Below, piece after piece: positions 43,351 through 55,379 of a stretch of 64,000 nucleotides of DNA. The translations under genes and the position numbers were made by a program. Position 1 is the first letter of the stretch. Each line of letters starts with the position of its first letter. This DNA is from Ligula intestinalis. Taxonomy: Eukaryota; Platyhelminthes; Cestoda; Diphyllobothriidea; Diphyllobothriidae. The DNA is taken from contig JAYGXS010000004.1 in NCBI GenBank assembly GCA_036362985.1, positions 11,421,170 to 11,485,169 on the forward strand. The letters run 5' to 3'. The notes under the pieces were generated by a model. It did not search any database, was not told the DNA's origin, and saw only the letters and a program-made list of their open reading frames with translations.

Positions 43351-45900
43351 TGACATTGACTACGTCACGAATGCGCCATCACCAAACATAAATTTAAAAA
43401 TGGGTTGTCACAAAACAAGACTATCTTCTCTTAGTCCTGTTGGGCATCTTTTCTTCCTTCAAGCTAGACCTTGACTGTTCCGCCGCTGAACTGGTTTTCG
43501 GCTTCCTTGTCCGCCTTCCTGGTGAGCTGATCTCACCAAACGCTCCGAATGCAGTCGAGGATCCTACCAACCTCTTGCACTGTCGCCGGCAGTTTACACG
43601 GACGCATTCCCCGGTTCCGCTCAGGCCCACCATCGCCGAGCCTTATTCTCAAAGGACTTGGTGACTTGCTCTCATGTCTTTTTACGATCTTCTAGAGTTC
43701 GCCGGCCGCTGCAACCCCCTTATGGTGGCCCGTCCCTGATTGTCTCACGGTGAGATGACCTGACTTATCCTGCGCGGAATACAAGTGGAGGTCGTGGACG
43801 TGGACCCCCTCAAAGCGAATGCACAGGAAATTCCGCCGGAGGAGTTCTCTGGTTCCACTTCCCCTGCTTACCCTGTTAGGATAGCCTAACGAACAGCCTA
43901 TGCAAGCAGGAGCTTGCGAAGCATAGCCACACCCAAGCAGGCTATCGATCGGCCTGCACGAGCAAACATACAAAGGCCTCCAATCGATCGATAATTTGGA
44001 TTTTAAACCACTGGCATCCCCTGAGCCAAACAACCAATGGGACTGACCACCATTTCAGAAGGAAATCTGATTGGCTCAATGGACATCGTTACACACGTTG
44101 GTTTCCCTAAAATTCGTTGTACATAGAACACTAAAAGACGTCTGCCATTGCACATTTCTTGTCCTGTTCTCTCTTTTGGGACTCGCACAAAACGTCATTG
44201 GGCGGCAATATCTCGGCCTGGGCATCCGTTACAACATACCGACCCTCTATTACTTCGGCTCGTCTGTTCCCTCCTTCACTATCTCCCCTGTCATCGACAG
44301 TTTCTCCTCCCTCATTAAGCTCTAACGTTCCTGTCAAAAACCGCTCCTGCCCTGCGCCTTCTGCATACATTACCTGTAGTGGATGTCAGGTTCACTTTCC
44401 TGGCCGACTCGCTTCTCACCCTTTTTAAATTATTACGCTTCCTTCGGCGTCGTTTCTTTAGGCCACCTCCGGTTTAGCCCGGGGCACTGTGGTGGTCCTA
44501 CGGTCAGCCTTGCGCTGACACCTTGTCTCCTCTATTCGGCTGCAAGCACACAATCGCCTGGAACGCCCTGCGTGACTCATCAGGCCTTTGCCAGCAAACA
44601 ATGCAGGCGGGGCGGTCGCGTAATGTATCAAGGTCATTTTGATGTCTTGCCTTTTCTTGTGCGAGCTGTGCACCTCTCCTGTTTGGCTGGGATTAATGAC
44701 GATCTGTGTAACGCATCATCTGAGTTTAAAGTACTGGAGTCATAAATTAAGGTTTTATTCAGCGCAGCATTTTTTACGTGATCAGTGCCAGCACCTCCGC
44801 CGAAAAGTACTTTTTCTCACTGCTGAGAGATGGGATGTCGTGAATTGAGGCACATCTATCCTCGCACAAAAAGCTTTCAGTATTTTGCACTGGCTTTTTT
44901 GATCTATCATGTTGCATTGCTGTACATTTGGAGAGGGAGTAAATCACAGTGGGCGTTTCAGCACCACGAAACAGGAGCTGTCTGCAGTGCACTATGAATG
45001 CGTGTAGGTATTTATCAGTGGATCGATAAGTCTTTCAGTTTCTTTTAGCGGGCGGCCATTCCTTATTCTCCTGCACACAACAAGCACGTCCCTAGGCAGC
45101 ACGGCCTTACATTGAACTTTTAAATAAATAAATAAATCAATAAATTTTATATTTTAGGCCCGGAGGGCCTCGTCATTGCTAGCTTAGTGCTGTGGAAAAA
45201 TAAATACACAGTTGATAAATGCCGCTCTCCATGAAACAACCACATAGACAGCGGGAGCGTTTAGTAGTGTTGGTAGATAAATTCAGATTCACCAACATAT
45301 CGTCGTTTTAAAATAGTAGTCAACGCATGGTGAACTAAGAAGGAAGCAGTGAAAAAAACTCCTACCATTTAAGCTGGGGCGGAGTTCAGCGAACCCCTGC
45401 TTAAAAAAAACAAAACGTAGGAGAAAAAAACTGCTTCAAAAAAGTTAAGGGGTTTGGTTGAGAGGATTGATTGTAGTGCAAATGAGACAGGACTGTTGAA
45501 GAGAACGAATGAGGGTGGGAAACGCTTCTTGTGATTGGAGAAATCATATAATAGCAGAGGCTGTCTTTCACCATTGTTACACCGCCCGACTGGCTTCATG
45601 ATCAACCATCAGGGAGATGAGACTGGAGGAGACCATCGCGGACAACAGAGTCAGGAAGATGAGGGAACGGCAGAGGTCACCTGATCATCAACGAAACGTC
45701 CGAGCTGTGACCTTGTAGACTGCGGAGCTTAGCGACGAGCTGGCGAAAATAGCAGAACCGCCACGAGCATGACTAAGGACAATGAAGCCTATCGTCAGGG
45801 TAGTAAAACGGAGAAAAGAGAAAACGGCAATGATGACTGGACAGAGAAGTGGACGAAACATCGTTGCAAATATCACTGAAAGAATGAAGAAATAGACATG
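43351..45900. other. No gene assigned; AAAT repeat at 45123-45145
   Basis: A - strand frame at 43421-43633 ends in a Lys/Arg/Ser-rich tail (KPKTSSAAEQSRSSLKEEK) that looks coding-like, but no family or splice signals could be assigned. Other frames (44071-44430, 44383-44745 and opposing ones) overlap in several frames and look like chance. An AAAT-type microsatellite lies at 45123-45145, next to a small GGCCCGGAGGGCC palindrome. Confidence 0.4.
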
Positions 45901-45933
45901 TATGGAAAAAAATTTGATATAAACATAACAACC

Positions 45934-48793
45934 TCAGATACCAGGGGGACCCTTTTCAAAGTCCAAAAGTTGTGTGTTTGGGAAGGAGACGGATAACAAG
46001 GACTTTATATCTTCCGAAGTTAAGTGTTTGCGTAATTTGACTTTAAAACCTGCTAAGTTAGACGACAGCCTAATTTCGAGGGGAATATTATTCCAGAGGA
46101 AGGCATATTTGGAGGCAAAGAAGAGAGAATGGTTCGAAGTGGAGCTTAAGGGGGGTGCAATAATCCTGGAGGAATAACGGGTGGCATAAGGTCTATCTGC
46201 GGGAATGAGAGCGTTGATTCGTGGAAGGTTAGTGGTAGAGTTAACGCGAAAGAGGAAACAGAGGCCCGCTTCGAGTCTTCTGACCCAAAGAAATGTCATG
46301 TTCGCTAACTGACATCTCTCCGTATAAGAAGTAGTGGATCGAGGAAGAGCAAATATTTTGCGAGTAAATACCCTCTGTACATTTTCAATCTTACTGCAGT
46401 CCGAAGCATTCATTAGACCAAAGAGAGGACAGCAGTATTCTAGGATGGGTAGAACATGCATGTTATAAAGTTTTAACTTCATTTCCAGCAGGAAGAAATT
46501 GTGTGATATAAAACCACATATCTGTGCAGCCTTCGCAGATATTCGATCCGCATGAGGCGACAATGCTAGTTTATTTGTGTAGCTTAGACCTTAGTCTTTT
46601 ACAGTGGATCGTTCTAAAATTGGAGTATTTTGAAAGACTAGGGGACGAGGAAGCTTGGCGGGACCAAAACACATGAAACTACACTTGGATGGAGAGAATT
46701 CCATCTGCCAGGTAGCACTCCAACGTGAGAGTGTAAGTAGGTCCGCATTTATTTTATCAACGCATATGCTTGCCGTGTCCTTAGAAAACGAGTATATGCA
46801 TTTTAAGTCATCTGCATAAATGAGAACAGTCGAAATTTCGTTTATTTATAGAATGAAGAGTAATGGACCCAAGACAGAGCCTTGAAAAACGCCACTCGTG
46901 ATCAGCTGAGAAGTGGAGTAACTATTACCCACTAGGACCTTCTGGCTGCGGTTAGACAAGTAGGAACCGATGAAGTCGAGGAGAGGGGGACGGATGCCAA
47001 TGGCTTCCAATTTTACCAGAAGCCGTCTGTGCGGTACCTTGTCGAAGGCTTTGCTCAGGTCAAAGTAGATAACAACCACGGATTGCTGCTCGTTACGGAG
47101 GGAAGTGACGTGGTTAAGAAAAGCTAAATGACACGTCTCGCATGATCTTCCGGGTAGAAAACCATGCTGCGAGTCACTTAAAAGCTTATTTTTTCGGCAA
47201 AATCGAGAATTTGATTAAAAATTATCTTCTCCAGAAGTTTAGCTAGGGCCGGGGTTTTATGTACACCGTGGTAGTTATTTATTTCTGAACGAGATCCTGA
47301 TTTAAAGACTGGAAGAATAATGGATGTCTTCCAAGTGTCAGGAAAGTAACCATTTAAGAGATATACTGAAAATATATGGCTAAGTTATTTGGGAAAGGTC
47401 GACACTCTGTTGATAACTGAATTGGGGATACCATCAGTTCCGGAAGAGTGCGAGTTTTTTAGACAAATTATCTGCTTACGAATTAATTCTATGGAGAAAT
47501 CAATGTTTCCGAGAGTATTGTCTGAGTATGGTTGAAACGACGGGACCGGTTCGGATTCTGTCGTAAAATGCTTCGCAAAGAAAGCATTGAATAAGTCAGC
47601 CTTATCAGACTCATCTAATACAAATGTTTTGTTTTCATTAAGCAATGGGGGTATTTCAATTCCTCGTTTTGCGGAGGCCCTACGACGAAACAGTTGTGCA
47701 ACCGATTTTGCAGAGTTTGACTCGCTCAGGGCGCAAGATTCCCTGTGCTGGTCACGTGCAAGACGAATCTTTGACGATAATTCGAAGATCTCTGCGATCC
47801 TTTGATGCACAGACAGCGAACTAGTAGATCTATCTTTCAGCTGCCTCCTCAATTTCTTTAGTCTGGGCAAAAGAAAATGAGGGACGGTCGATTCTGGTGT
47901 GTAGGGTTTCGCAATTTTAGTGGGCACAAATTCCAGCATTTTAGTAGAAACGACCGACATGAGTTCAGAAAGATATGCAGCGTCGTTAATGGAGGAGAGG
48001 CTCTGCCAATCTAATGAGTCAAGAAAATTGTTGATTGAGCTAATATTTGCGAGGTCGTACGCATGATAGGTACGACTAGCACTAGCCTTTTCCGTAGAAG
48101 GAAGCGGAAGGCAACAGTGAATTAATGTGTGATCACTTTGGAAGATGTCCTGCTTAAAATCAACGAAGAGAGGGCAATACCATTAGTAAAAATCAGATCT
48201 AGGATATGATTCTGTCTTGTTGGGGAACTAACCAGTTGAGACCAGTTAGAAAAATTAATGGTATCCAGGAAAGGCTAAAATCTAGGTGGGCAATAGTTTG
48301 AAAGCCAGTCGATTTCAGGAAAATTAAAATCTCCAGCGATAATTTTAACTTCAACAGTGGATTCTGAAATAAACTTGAACATTTCACACAAATTTGCATC
48401 TTCTTCAGATGAAGAGTTAGGAGGATTATATACGCATCCGATAATCGCCTTTTGCCGGGGCGACAGGATAATAGAGGCGAAACAGTAATTTCCAGAGAAG
48501 GACGTGCTATTTAGATAAAACGGAAAGTGCCTAAATGACGTTCTAATATAGAGAAGACAACCACCACCACGCTTATTAATGCGATCGTGACGATAGAAAT
48601 CATAATCGTCTATGATAAGGGAGGAGTCAGAAATGATTGGATGGGTCCAAGATTCTGTTATGCATATAACATCAGGCATCATCTCAAAAGCGATAGCTCG
48701 AAGTTGAGCCATTTTATTTATAACGGACCTGGCATTAAGCACTATGACATCTAGTGTGTTTCGAGTGACAGGACTATGGCTATAGTTATTCAT
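45934..48793 (-). pseudogene. LINE ORF2: endonuclease and reverse transcriptase
   Basis: It starts MNNYSHSPVTRNTLDVIVLN, then VICITESWTHP (catalytic Glu), RGGGCLLYIR, GCVYNPPNSS and KIIAGDFNFPEIDWL. After frameshifts come LFNAFFAKHFTTES and NSHSSGTDGIPNSVI, then VVIYFDLSKAFDKVPHRRLL, SGVFQGSVLGPLLFIL and the C-terminal part FALPRSTTSYTERCQLANM .. KYAFLWNNIPLEIRLSS. Similar protein in the 62003-63707 copy is intact, which helps locate the breaks here. The palm motif region near 46800 is out of frame. Confidence 0.8.
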
Positions 48794-50292
48794 AAAAAAG
48801 AATTTGAGGGTGGGTAGACAAACTGTAGGCCGTTATTATTTGTGGAATAAGTACTGACGGGTATGGAGCTGTTAGCATACGGGTAGCCAACAATCGATGG
48901 CTGATAAGGTCTGAGATATCTAGGGGCCTCGCTTTCTGGCAGGGAAAAATGAGGAGAGGGTAAACCAAAATAAGCTTCTGGGGCGTTTGGGAGGAATGGG
49001 GGGAGGTGAGAAGACATGTAGAAGTTAGCAGGTTTGGGTGGTAGATGATGGGTAAAGGAACTGATAGGGGGAAACGGTGACATAAAATTAGTGTTAGGGC
49101 CGCTCGCGTAAGGACTAGCGTTCTTAATCAGTGAATGTCCTGTACGGCAACTCCGATTAGAATTAAAACTATACCAGTTAGGGTTACTGCCGTGCAAATT
49201 AAATTTTTCTTGGTTCGGGCCCGGCGTGTTCAATAACGCATTATACGGGGGAATAATATGACTCCCACGGTCAAAAGAGGAGCTAGGTTGTGGTGGGGAA
49301 GCGCTCGGCCTAAACGCTTTCGACGGTGTTGGCGACATTCTTAATGAACTTGTTGCCGCGTTAAAGGCGGCGGAATTTATCGATCGTTGGCCAGAGAATG
49401 TATTTAGACTAGTATTAATCGTAGTAGATGACGGAGCGGCGGGCCTTGACGGTCCCGATATCAAGAGAGATGGGCTAACTGGTGCACTGATGTTTATGGA
49501 CCTATGACTAGATATTTTCGGGAGGTAGGGATAGCAGGTGTACTGACGGTTATGGGACTATGAAAAGACACCTGGGAGGCAGGGATAACGGGTGCACTGA
49601 CGTTAGTGGGTGTATGGCCAGTTATGTGGGGGGGAGGATTAGCGAGTGCATTTACCCTATCGGGACTACGAACAGATTATGGAATAGTAGGCTGAGAAGT
49701 CATTGGTCTATTGGACTGGAGAGCCGTATTTCTTCGCTCCATTGGTGTAAGATCTCGACAGAGGAAACTTTTAGTCCTTTCTAAATATCGGGAAATTCGA
49801 CCTCGTTGAGCAAAGATTGAGTCCACCTCGATCGGTGAAAACAATTTAACTAGGATGGGCGGGTTTTTGCTACGCGATTGGAGGCGTTTGGCTTCTGCAA
49901 TTTTGTAGTTAAAACCACCCGAACATAGAAAATCTTTTGCGATATCCAAAGGGCGACTGATAATGGAGGAATTTTTTTGGTATAAAGTTAAAGCTTCGCT
50001 TTTGTCTATCAAAAGCTTCCGTGATTATAAGATGGACGAGGGAGTCTAACTTTTTACAATCTTGCGAGGGCACATCTGATAACTTGCCATCAAACAGATT
50101 GCCTAGTATTGATAAAACAGAACCAAACTTCATCATGAAGTCATTACAGTTCTGTAATGCAGATAAATCAATTTGCTTAGCCTTGACAATGGGCTGCATG
50201 TTGATATCAAGGCATTGACTAATAGGCGTGGTCAGGCACCGCTTGGGTCTGGGAGCAGATACCTTACGATGAGCTTTAATTTTCGTTCTCAT
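48790..50292 (-). pseudogene. LINE ORF1, broken in three pieces
   Basis: Pieces are 50292-49909 (starts MRTKIKAHRKVSAPRPKRCL; coiled or RNA-binding-like middle), 50012-49677 (ILVKLFSPIEVDSIF .. RTKSFLCRDLTPMERR, an RRM-like end) and 49464-48790 (Ser/Pro/Asn-rich tail, low complexity). The first two frames overlap, showing one frameshift; further damage lies at 49677-49464. The last frame ends TTATGA, whose TGA overlaps the ATG of ORF2. Confidence 0.7.
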
Positions 50293-50499
50293 AATTTTGA
50301 TAAAAACTGCTTTAAATGTAAGATGATTTATAAAAATTCAGCCTTATATGAATTCCGACAAATAATTAGAGGGAACTTTACAAATACTGTAGCTATTTTT
50401 TTTAATAAGCACTTTAAATTTATTTGAAAAAGTGTATTCAATATTGGGAAACGACTCAGCCTTTGAAGGTCTCAAGAATATTCTGATCTTGACGATTTG

Positions 50500-51490
50500 T
50501 ATATGTATATATTTTTTAAGGGTAACAGGCAAGAAATGCCCTTGAGGACCCTATTAATGTAACGCAAACAGGTTATTCTTACAGTTAATGTGCAGTCGGG
50601 GGGAACACATATGATATCATAACAGAATTTCGAGTGAATTTTCACGGAAAAGAATGATAGCGGTCTAAAGCCAGAAAAATTGCTCACAGTGCTGGCAGTA
50701 GGAAATCGTGTTGTAAAAGTCGCCTTTTGTCAAATAAAATCACATCAAGTCTTCTTTTAAATTCCGCAATTGTGTCAGCGGAAACCGTCTCGCTTGGTAG
50801 CAAGTTCCAAGGCCGGACTACGCGTTGACTGAAGAAATATTTTCGGAGGTCTAATCGGGTGCGTTCGTTTGTGACCTTGTAAGGATGGCCACGCAGGTGA
50901 GTAGTGGTGGCTAATTGGAAGAAATCCTCCAATTTTAGGAAGGAAATGTGGCCCCGGATTATCCGGAATGTCCAGAGCAGGCTGCACTGGACGTTCCTGT
51001 AAGACAAAGGAAAAAGGTCAAGTTTTATCAATCTCTCCTGATATGGTAAGTCCCTGAGACCGTCGACCATCTTTGTCGCCCTGCGTTGCACTTTTTCAAG
51101 AAGCTCCACATCTTTCTTCAACCACGGTGTCCAAACTGGCATTCCGTATTCAAGATGTGGTCTCACAAATGTGCCAAATATTTTTCCGAAGAGTTCAGGT
51201 GGAAAGATTTTGAACGCTCGTCTGATCCAGTGCAGGGTACTAGTTGCCTTCTGGACGGACTTTTTACAGTGCTCTGTTTGCGTCAAGTTCGCGGTTGTCC
51301 ATATACCCAGATCTTTGTGCGTCTCAACTTCTTTTAATGCGGTACCATTGATAAAATAACTGTGTTTCGGAGGCACTTTTCGCCCCGTGCTTATGTGTAG
51401 AACAAGACACTTGGATACATTAAAGTTAAGAAGCCACGTTGACGACCAGATAACCAGTTTATCGATGTTCGACTGTTCTTTTACTAGGCC
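50500..51490 (-). mobile_element. CR1-like LINE, 5'-truncated: RT C-terminal domain and 3' UTR
   Basis: From about 51480 the - strand encodes WSSTWLLNFNVSKCLVLHIS, then (230-codon frame 51376-50684) THKDLGIWTTANLTQTEHCK, GTFVRPHLEYGMPVWTPWLK, RRATKMVDGLRDLPYQERL and FFSQRVVRPWNLLP, ending QHDFLLPAL. The 3' UTR continues to about 50500 with AGGGTCCTCAAGGGCATTTC. Copies of the same family are at 19139-19311 and 25240-25990. The catalytic RT palm is missing here. Confidence 0.8.
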
Positions 51491-52309
51491 GCGAATTTGC
51501 TGGTTTGAAGAGGTTGTGTTTGGTTTAAATATGTTGCGTGTCGGTATAATTGATTGGAAAACAAAATCTTCTTAAATTCCGACTTCAAAAGATCGTCCAC
51601 GCAAGATAAATAATTCCAGCAGTGTAGAAAAAAATTGTTTACGCACAGTTGCAGCCACAAGATCCAAGATCGTAATTGATGGGGGATATCGATGTAGAAT
51701 TTTCCTAGGAGGAGCGAGGGGAAATATCGACTGTGATCTTGTAGGGTCACTTGTACGGTCCTGTAGGGTCACTTGTATAAAGTCTTAATTGTATTCCGTA
51801 TTCTAGATCTATTTCGGCAACCTATCACATCTCCCTAGATTCACTTCATTCAGCATGGTTGGACATGAGATGTTGTTTGGTGCAACACACTTAACCAAAA
51901 ACAATTCATGTACCCATATGCACGCTGAAATGCTCACATGTACCGTCGAGGGTATGGCGGCTCAACAGGACCTTAGAAATCTGCACATGCATAACGTGAG
52001 TATGAACTCATCCGACATGAGCCCATCAAGCTACCTGAAACACCAGTATTTTAGTGGAAGTAGTCTCTTGCATGATAGGACGCATGTTTTGCTTGAAATA
52101 TTATAAAATTTGGAATAGGAATAACAGGCCAACAGCAGCACGCGCACGAGGAGCTTAGATTTCCGTTGCATTGTCTTTGTTAAAACTTGCTTCCGCACAT
52201 AATCCTAACCGTTGTTAGTTTGGTTGCGAGAGCTTGTATTGATCACTGAGCAGCCCCTAGCAAATTTGCCGATATTTCTTTATGTCAAGCGACAAAATAA
52301 AAATAAAGA
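51491..52309. other. No gene seen
   Basis: Short frames on both strands only. Near 51738-51775 there is a small direct repeat of CCTGTAGGGTCACTTGTA-like words. Nothing is recognised. Confidence 0.45.
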
Positions 52310-52720
52310 AAGGTGGAAAAAGACCACTTACCACCTTTCAAATCGATCATTACGACTGAAAGCGAACTCATCGCATCCATATATGGCTTAGGTGACGGTC
52401 CAAAGATTGGTAATATTGATTTCACCGAAGCGATTGTTAATCACGAGTATTTGGCGCTAAATGCATGGAAATCACTTGCTTCCGATGATATTTCACCCAA
52501 CATACTGAAAGGGCTTGGTAAACAGCTAGCTTAACCGCAATTTATGCTTTTTAATTTTCCGTTTGAACCTGGTTGTTGACCCGTCGAGGGGAAATTTGCG
52601 CACATAACACCGTTATATGAAGGCGGCAGTAAGGTTTCTGCAAACAGTTATAGACCGATCAGCCTAAGTTTTATCTGCTGCAAAATTATAGAAAAAATTA
52701 AACGAGAACCTAATATCAGA
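52310..52720 (+). mobile_element. LINE reverse-transcriptase fragment, N-terminal blocks
   Basis: The frame 52313-52534 ends in NAWKSLASDDISPNILKGLG, the LINE RT entry block. After a frameshift it continues HITPLYEGGSKVSANSYRPI, then SLSFICCKIIEKI. This is the same region as 22008-20700 of the - strand LINE. There is no catalytic palm, so it is a short internal fragment. Confidence 0.7.
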
Positions 52721-52751
52721 CAATAATTATGGAGGCAGTCCCGCTTCACAC

Positions 52752-52930
52752 ACTTAATAATAATAAGGTTTATTTGTAAAGCACATCTTTGGCGCCGTCA
52801 AAAACCCTGGAAGGCAGGAAAAAACCTAACCCAAACCCATTCTTTTGCGGTCACTATAGGCTTTGTTTAGGTTTTTTGCTTGGTCAATAGTGTGCGAAAT
52901 AAGGAGTTTGTTTCAAGTGAAAAAACCTGA
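52752..52930 (-). repeat. Dispersed hairpin-type repeat, copy 2
   Basis: On the - strand: TTTTTCACTTGAAACAAACT, CACTATTGACC, TATAGTGACCGCAAAAG, TTTTTTCCTGCCTTCCAGG, GCGCCAAAGATGTGCTTTAC, and a TTATTATTATTA end. It matches 59826-60035 and 28690-28815. Confidence 0.75.
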
Positions 52931-53118
52931 CTTCTAAGGTACAATACTAGCAAATCATAAAATAAAATAATCATACATTGTACGTAATACTGTTTCATAG
53001 AAAGAATATTTGGAGTCTGGAAAAACTGTAACGTCCTTTGACTGAGGTGGAGTTAGCCGCGGTCAGTTTGAAAGCGAACTAATCGCCTGAGGACGTTGAT
53101 AGAGCCTATTTGTACTGT

Positions 53119-53240
53119 TGTAACGAACCACCCTAACCCTCATTTGTTTTAATTGGTTTCCTGGGTTGTCTAGTTTCAATGTTTGGTTTTGCAGGAGAAG
53201 TCACGGCTCGCGGTTGTCGTTCCATCGTCGGATATTTTTT
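53119..53240 (+). repeat. 5' end of a Gypsy LTR, fragment
   Basis: TGTAACGAACCACCCTAACC and onward matches the reverse complement of 58870-59001 almost base for base for about 120 bp (shared GTTTTAATTGGTTTCC, TTTCAATGTTTGGTTTTGCA, GTTCCATCGTCGGAT). Flanking sequence differs at TGTAACG, so TG marks the LTR terminus. Homology stops at a T run at 53237, where the RNPS1-like segment begins. Confidence 0.75.
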
Positions 53241-53348
53241 TCACAATGTAAAAAAGTGTATAATAAACACATCTCAAATGCGCAGCAGATATACAGACAA
53301 GAGACACAGGCGTGTTCCTTTCTTTCTTCCCCTACTCTCCCTCTTCCT

Positions 53349-54323
53349 TTATGAACGTGAAGAGCTAGATGAGGATGGAGAAGATGAAGAACCGGACCTA
53401 GATCCCGAAGAGGAACCGGATGAGGAACTAGATGAAGAAGAATTCGAGGAAGAGGATGAGGACGAAGAGGGCTGACCCCTTCTGTGTTGACGACCTCGGC
53501 CACTCGGGGATGCGGCCGACGCTCCAGCTCCACTCTCTGCATCACCTCGTCCGCCGGCAGACTTTGCGTCAGGAGCTACGCCCCGACGACCAGAGCAACC
53601 GATGGGACTGCGAGATCTACATCGACGGCTATCTCCACCAGCAGCTCCGCGAGAAGGTGGGCTTGGACGTCGATAGTGCGAACCCGCGGATGAACGGCGG
53701 TGTCCCGCACGAGAGGCAAACGGACTGCCACTGCTGGATCGTCTGTTGGCGCGTGGTCGTTCCCGACCATGGTCGCGGTCAGCAGCTTCACGATCCCGAT
53801 CCCGCTTAATGTCTCCGCCCCTCTCTACCACGCGATCACGATCCCGGCTGCGGTTTACGGGAGATGATCAAGAACCTGCTGCCTGTGGTCCTCGTTCACG
53901 CTGATCACGCTGTTGGCGTTGGTCACGTTCCTTCTCTCGCTCCCGCCTGTCCCGCTCGCGCAGGCGTTCCCGTTCCCGATCTGCTTCAAGGTGACCACGA
54001 TCCGGCTCTCAAGTACCACGGGCAGGGGGGCCGTGCTCGTCGCGGCTCCGAAGCGATCGCATCTGACCGCCCCGATCCTCTTCCGCGTCTACATTGCGTT
54101 GGTCAGAGGTCCTTCCGGGAGAGCGATGCCGCTCACGATGCGTAGGAGGCGAAGAGTGTCTGAAGGTTCTTGGCATAACTTCCGTAACTCTGACCTCCTG
54201 CCCATCGAGCTGGCCTCCGTTCCTGTAGTTAACGGCATCTGAGGCGGCCTGAGCAGAAGAGAATTCCACGTAGGCGTAACCACGACTGAATTCAGGATGC
54301 ATGTGGTCCATCGGCATCTCTAT
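53349..54323 (-). pseudogene. RNPS1: RNPS1-like gene fragment: second half of RRM plus RS/Ser-rich tail
   Basis: From 54323 the - strand reads IEMPMDHMHPEF, SRGYAYVEF, then NGGQLDGQEVRVTEVM. This is the second half of the RNPS1 RRM (human IDMPVERMHP, KGYAYVEF, GGQIDGQEI) with its RNP1 motif. Arg/Asp/Glu and Ser-rich sequence follows, ending SSSSSSRS and TAA at 53349. The frame is single but has two TGA codons. The first lies in a possible 36-bp GT/AG intron (54016-53981) that keeps the frame; the second (53870-53868) has no equally good intron, so it may be real damage or a poorly read splice. The first half of the RRM is absent: at 54324-54332 the sequence turns into antisense Gypsy integrase. 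RNPS1 acts in the exon-junction complex. It could be a live gene whose upstream exons lie outside the window, but truncation and the stop favour a broken copy. Confidence 0.7.
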
Positions 54324-54329
54324 CTACCT

Positions 54330-55125
54330 TCTTCCGCGGTTGCACCCATGTTTTGGTCATGGTCGATTATTTCACCAAATGGGTTGAAGCCGTCCCACTG
54401 TACGACCAGAAGGCCTCCACGGTGGCTAACGCGATGAGCCGCACCTGGATTAGCCGCTGAAGATCTCCAACAGCCTTTCATACCGATCGCGGAAGTAATT
54501 TCGACTCCCAGCTATTCCAAGATGTTTGTGCCATTCTCGGAGTAAACAAGACCCACACCACCCCCTACCACCCCGAAGGTAACAGGTTCGTAGAACGCAC
54601 TAATCGCACCCTACACGGCCTCCTTCTCACCTTTTCCAAAGACGGTCACGAGAGAGATTGGGACATTCAACTTCCCCTGTGTTTGCTAGCTTACCGGGGC
54701 TTTTGCACTCCTCCACCGGTTTTACACCACACTACCTCTGGACCGGCCGAGACCTCCGCCTACCCTCCGACCTATGTTACCCGCTCCCCACTCCGACCCT
54801 ACCTCCATCCATCCCTATGCCGTCCAGTTACGAGAGACCATCCGTTGCACTCACAATGCCGCCCGGCGAACACTAGGAACTTCCGCTGAACATCAGAAAG
54901 ATTACTTCGACCGCCGTATCGCGGGTAACCCTTTCCAGTTGTACAAGTATACCTTCGTCGCCGCGGCACATCCCCTAGGTTTCAATACCCCTGGATCGGA
55001 CCCTTCCGCGTTGTCGACATTATGTCCCCAACCACTCTCCTCTTACTTGACGCCTTGAATCCTTCCTGCCCCCCGTTCATGGCTCATTTTGATAAACTTA
55101 AACCCTACCGCGGCCGACCCCCCAT
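54330..55125 (+). pseudogene. Gypsy integrase, catalytic core and C-terminus, + strand copy
   Basis: The + strand reads FRGCTHVLVMVDYFTKWVEA (core with the first catalytic Asp), TAFHTDRGSNFDSQLFQDV (second Asp in the FHTDRGSNF block) and YHPEGNRFVERTNRTL (the Glu block VERTNRTL). Then come LLTFSKDGHERDWD, and near 55090 MAHFDKLKPYRGRPP. An in-frame stop at about 54460 (after WISR) and later frameshifts break it. It is the continuation missing from the - strand copy, which ends at LGVNKT, and overlaps that copy over about 250 bp in inverted orientation. Confidence 0.8.
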
Positions 55126-55379
55126 CGGGGTGGTAGGGGGGTGGTGCGGGTCTTGTTTACTCCGAGAATGGCACAAACATCTTGGAATAGCTGGGAGTCG
55201 AAATTACTTCCGCGATCGGTATGGAAGGCTGTTGGAGATCCCCAGCGGCTAATCCAGGTGCGGCTCACCGCGTTAGCCACCGTGGAGGCCTTCTGGTCGT
55301 AAAATGGGACGGCTTCAACCCATTTGGTGAAATTATCGACAATGACCAAAACATGGGTGCAACCGCGGAAGGAGGTATA

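Larger units (their letters stand above)
45905..50300 (-). mobile_element. CR1-like non-LTR retrotransposon, near full length
   Basis: On the - strand the order is ORF1 (50292-48790), ORF2 endonuclease (48793-48275), linker and RT entry (47960-47385), RT palm (47240-46760) and C-terminal domain (46563-45934), ending EKGPPGI and a stop. The same 3' end and RT occur in the + strand copy at 62003-63707, defining one family. The copy has several frameshifts and a few stops but all domains. It lies just downstream (- sense) of another LINE's 3' end at 50500-51490. Confidence 0.85.

Noticed and set aside
43421..43633. Lys/Arg/Ser-rich - strand frame ending KEEKMPNRTKRR
   Set aside because: The composition looks coding, but no family, start, splice site or second copy supports it.
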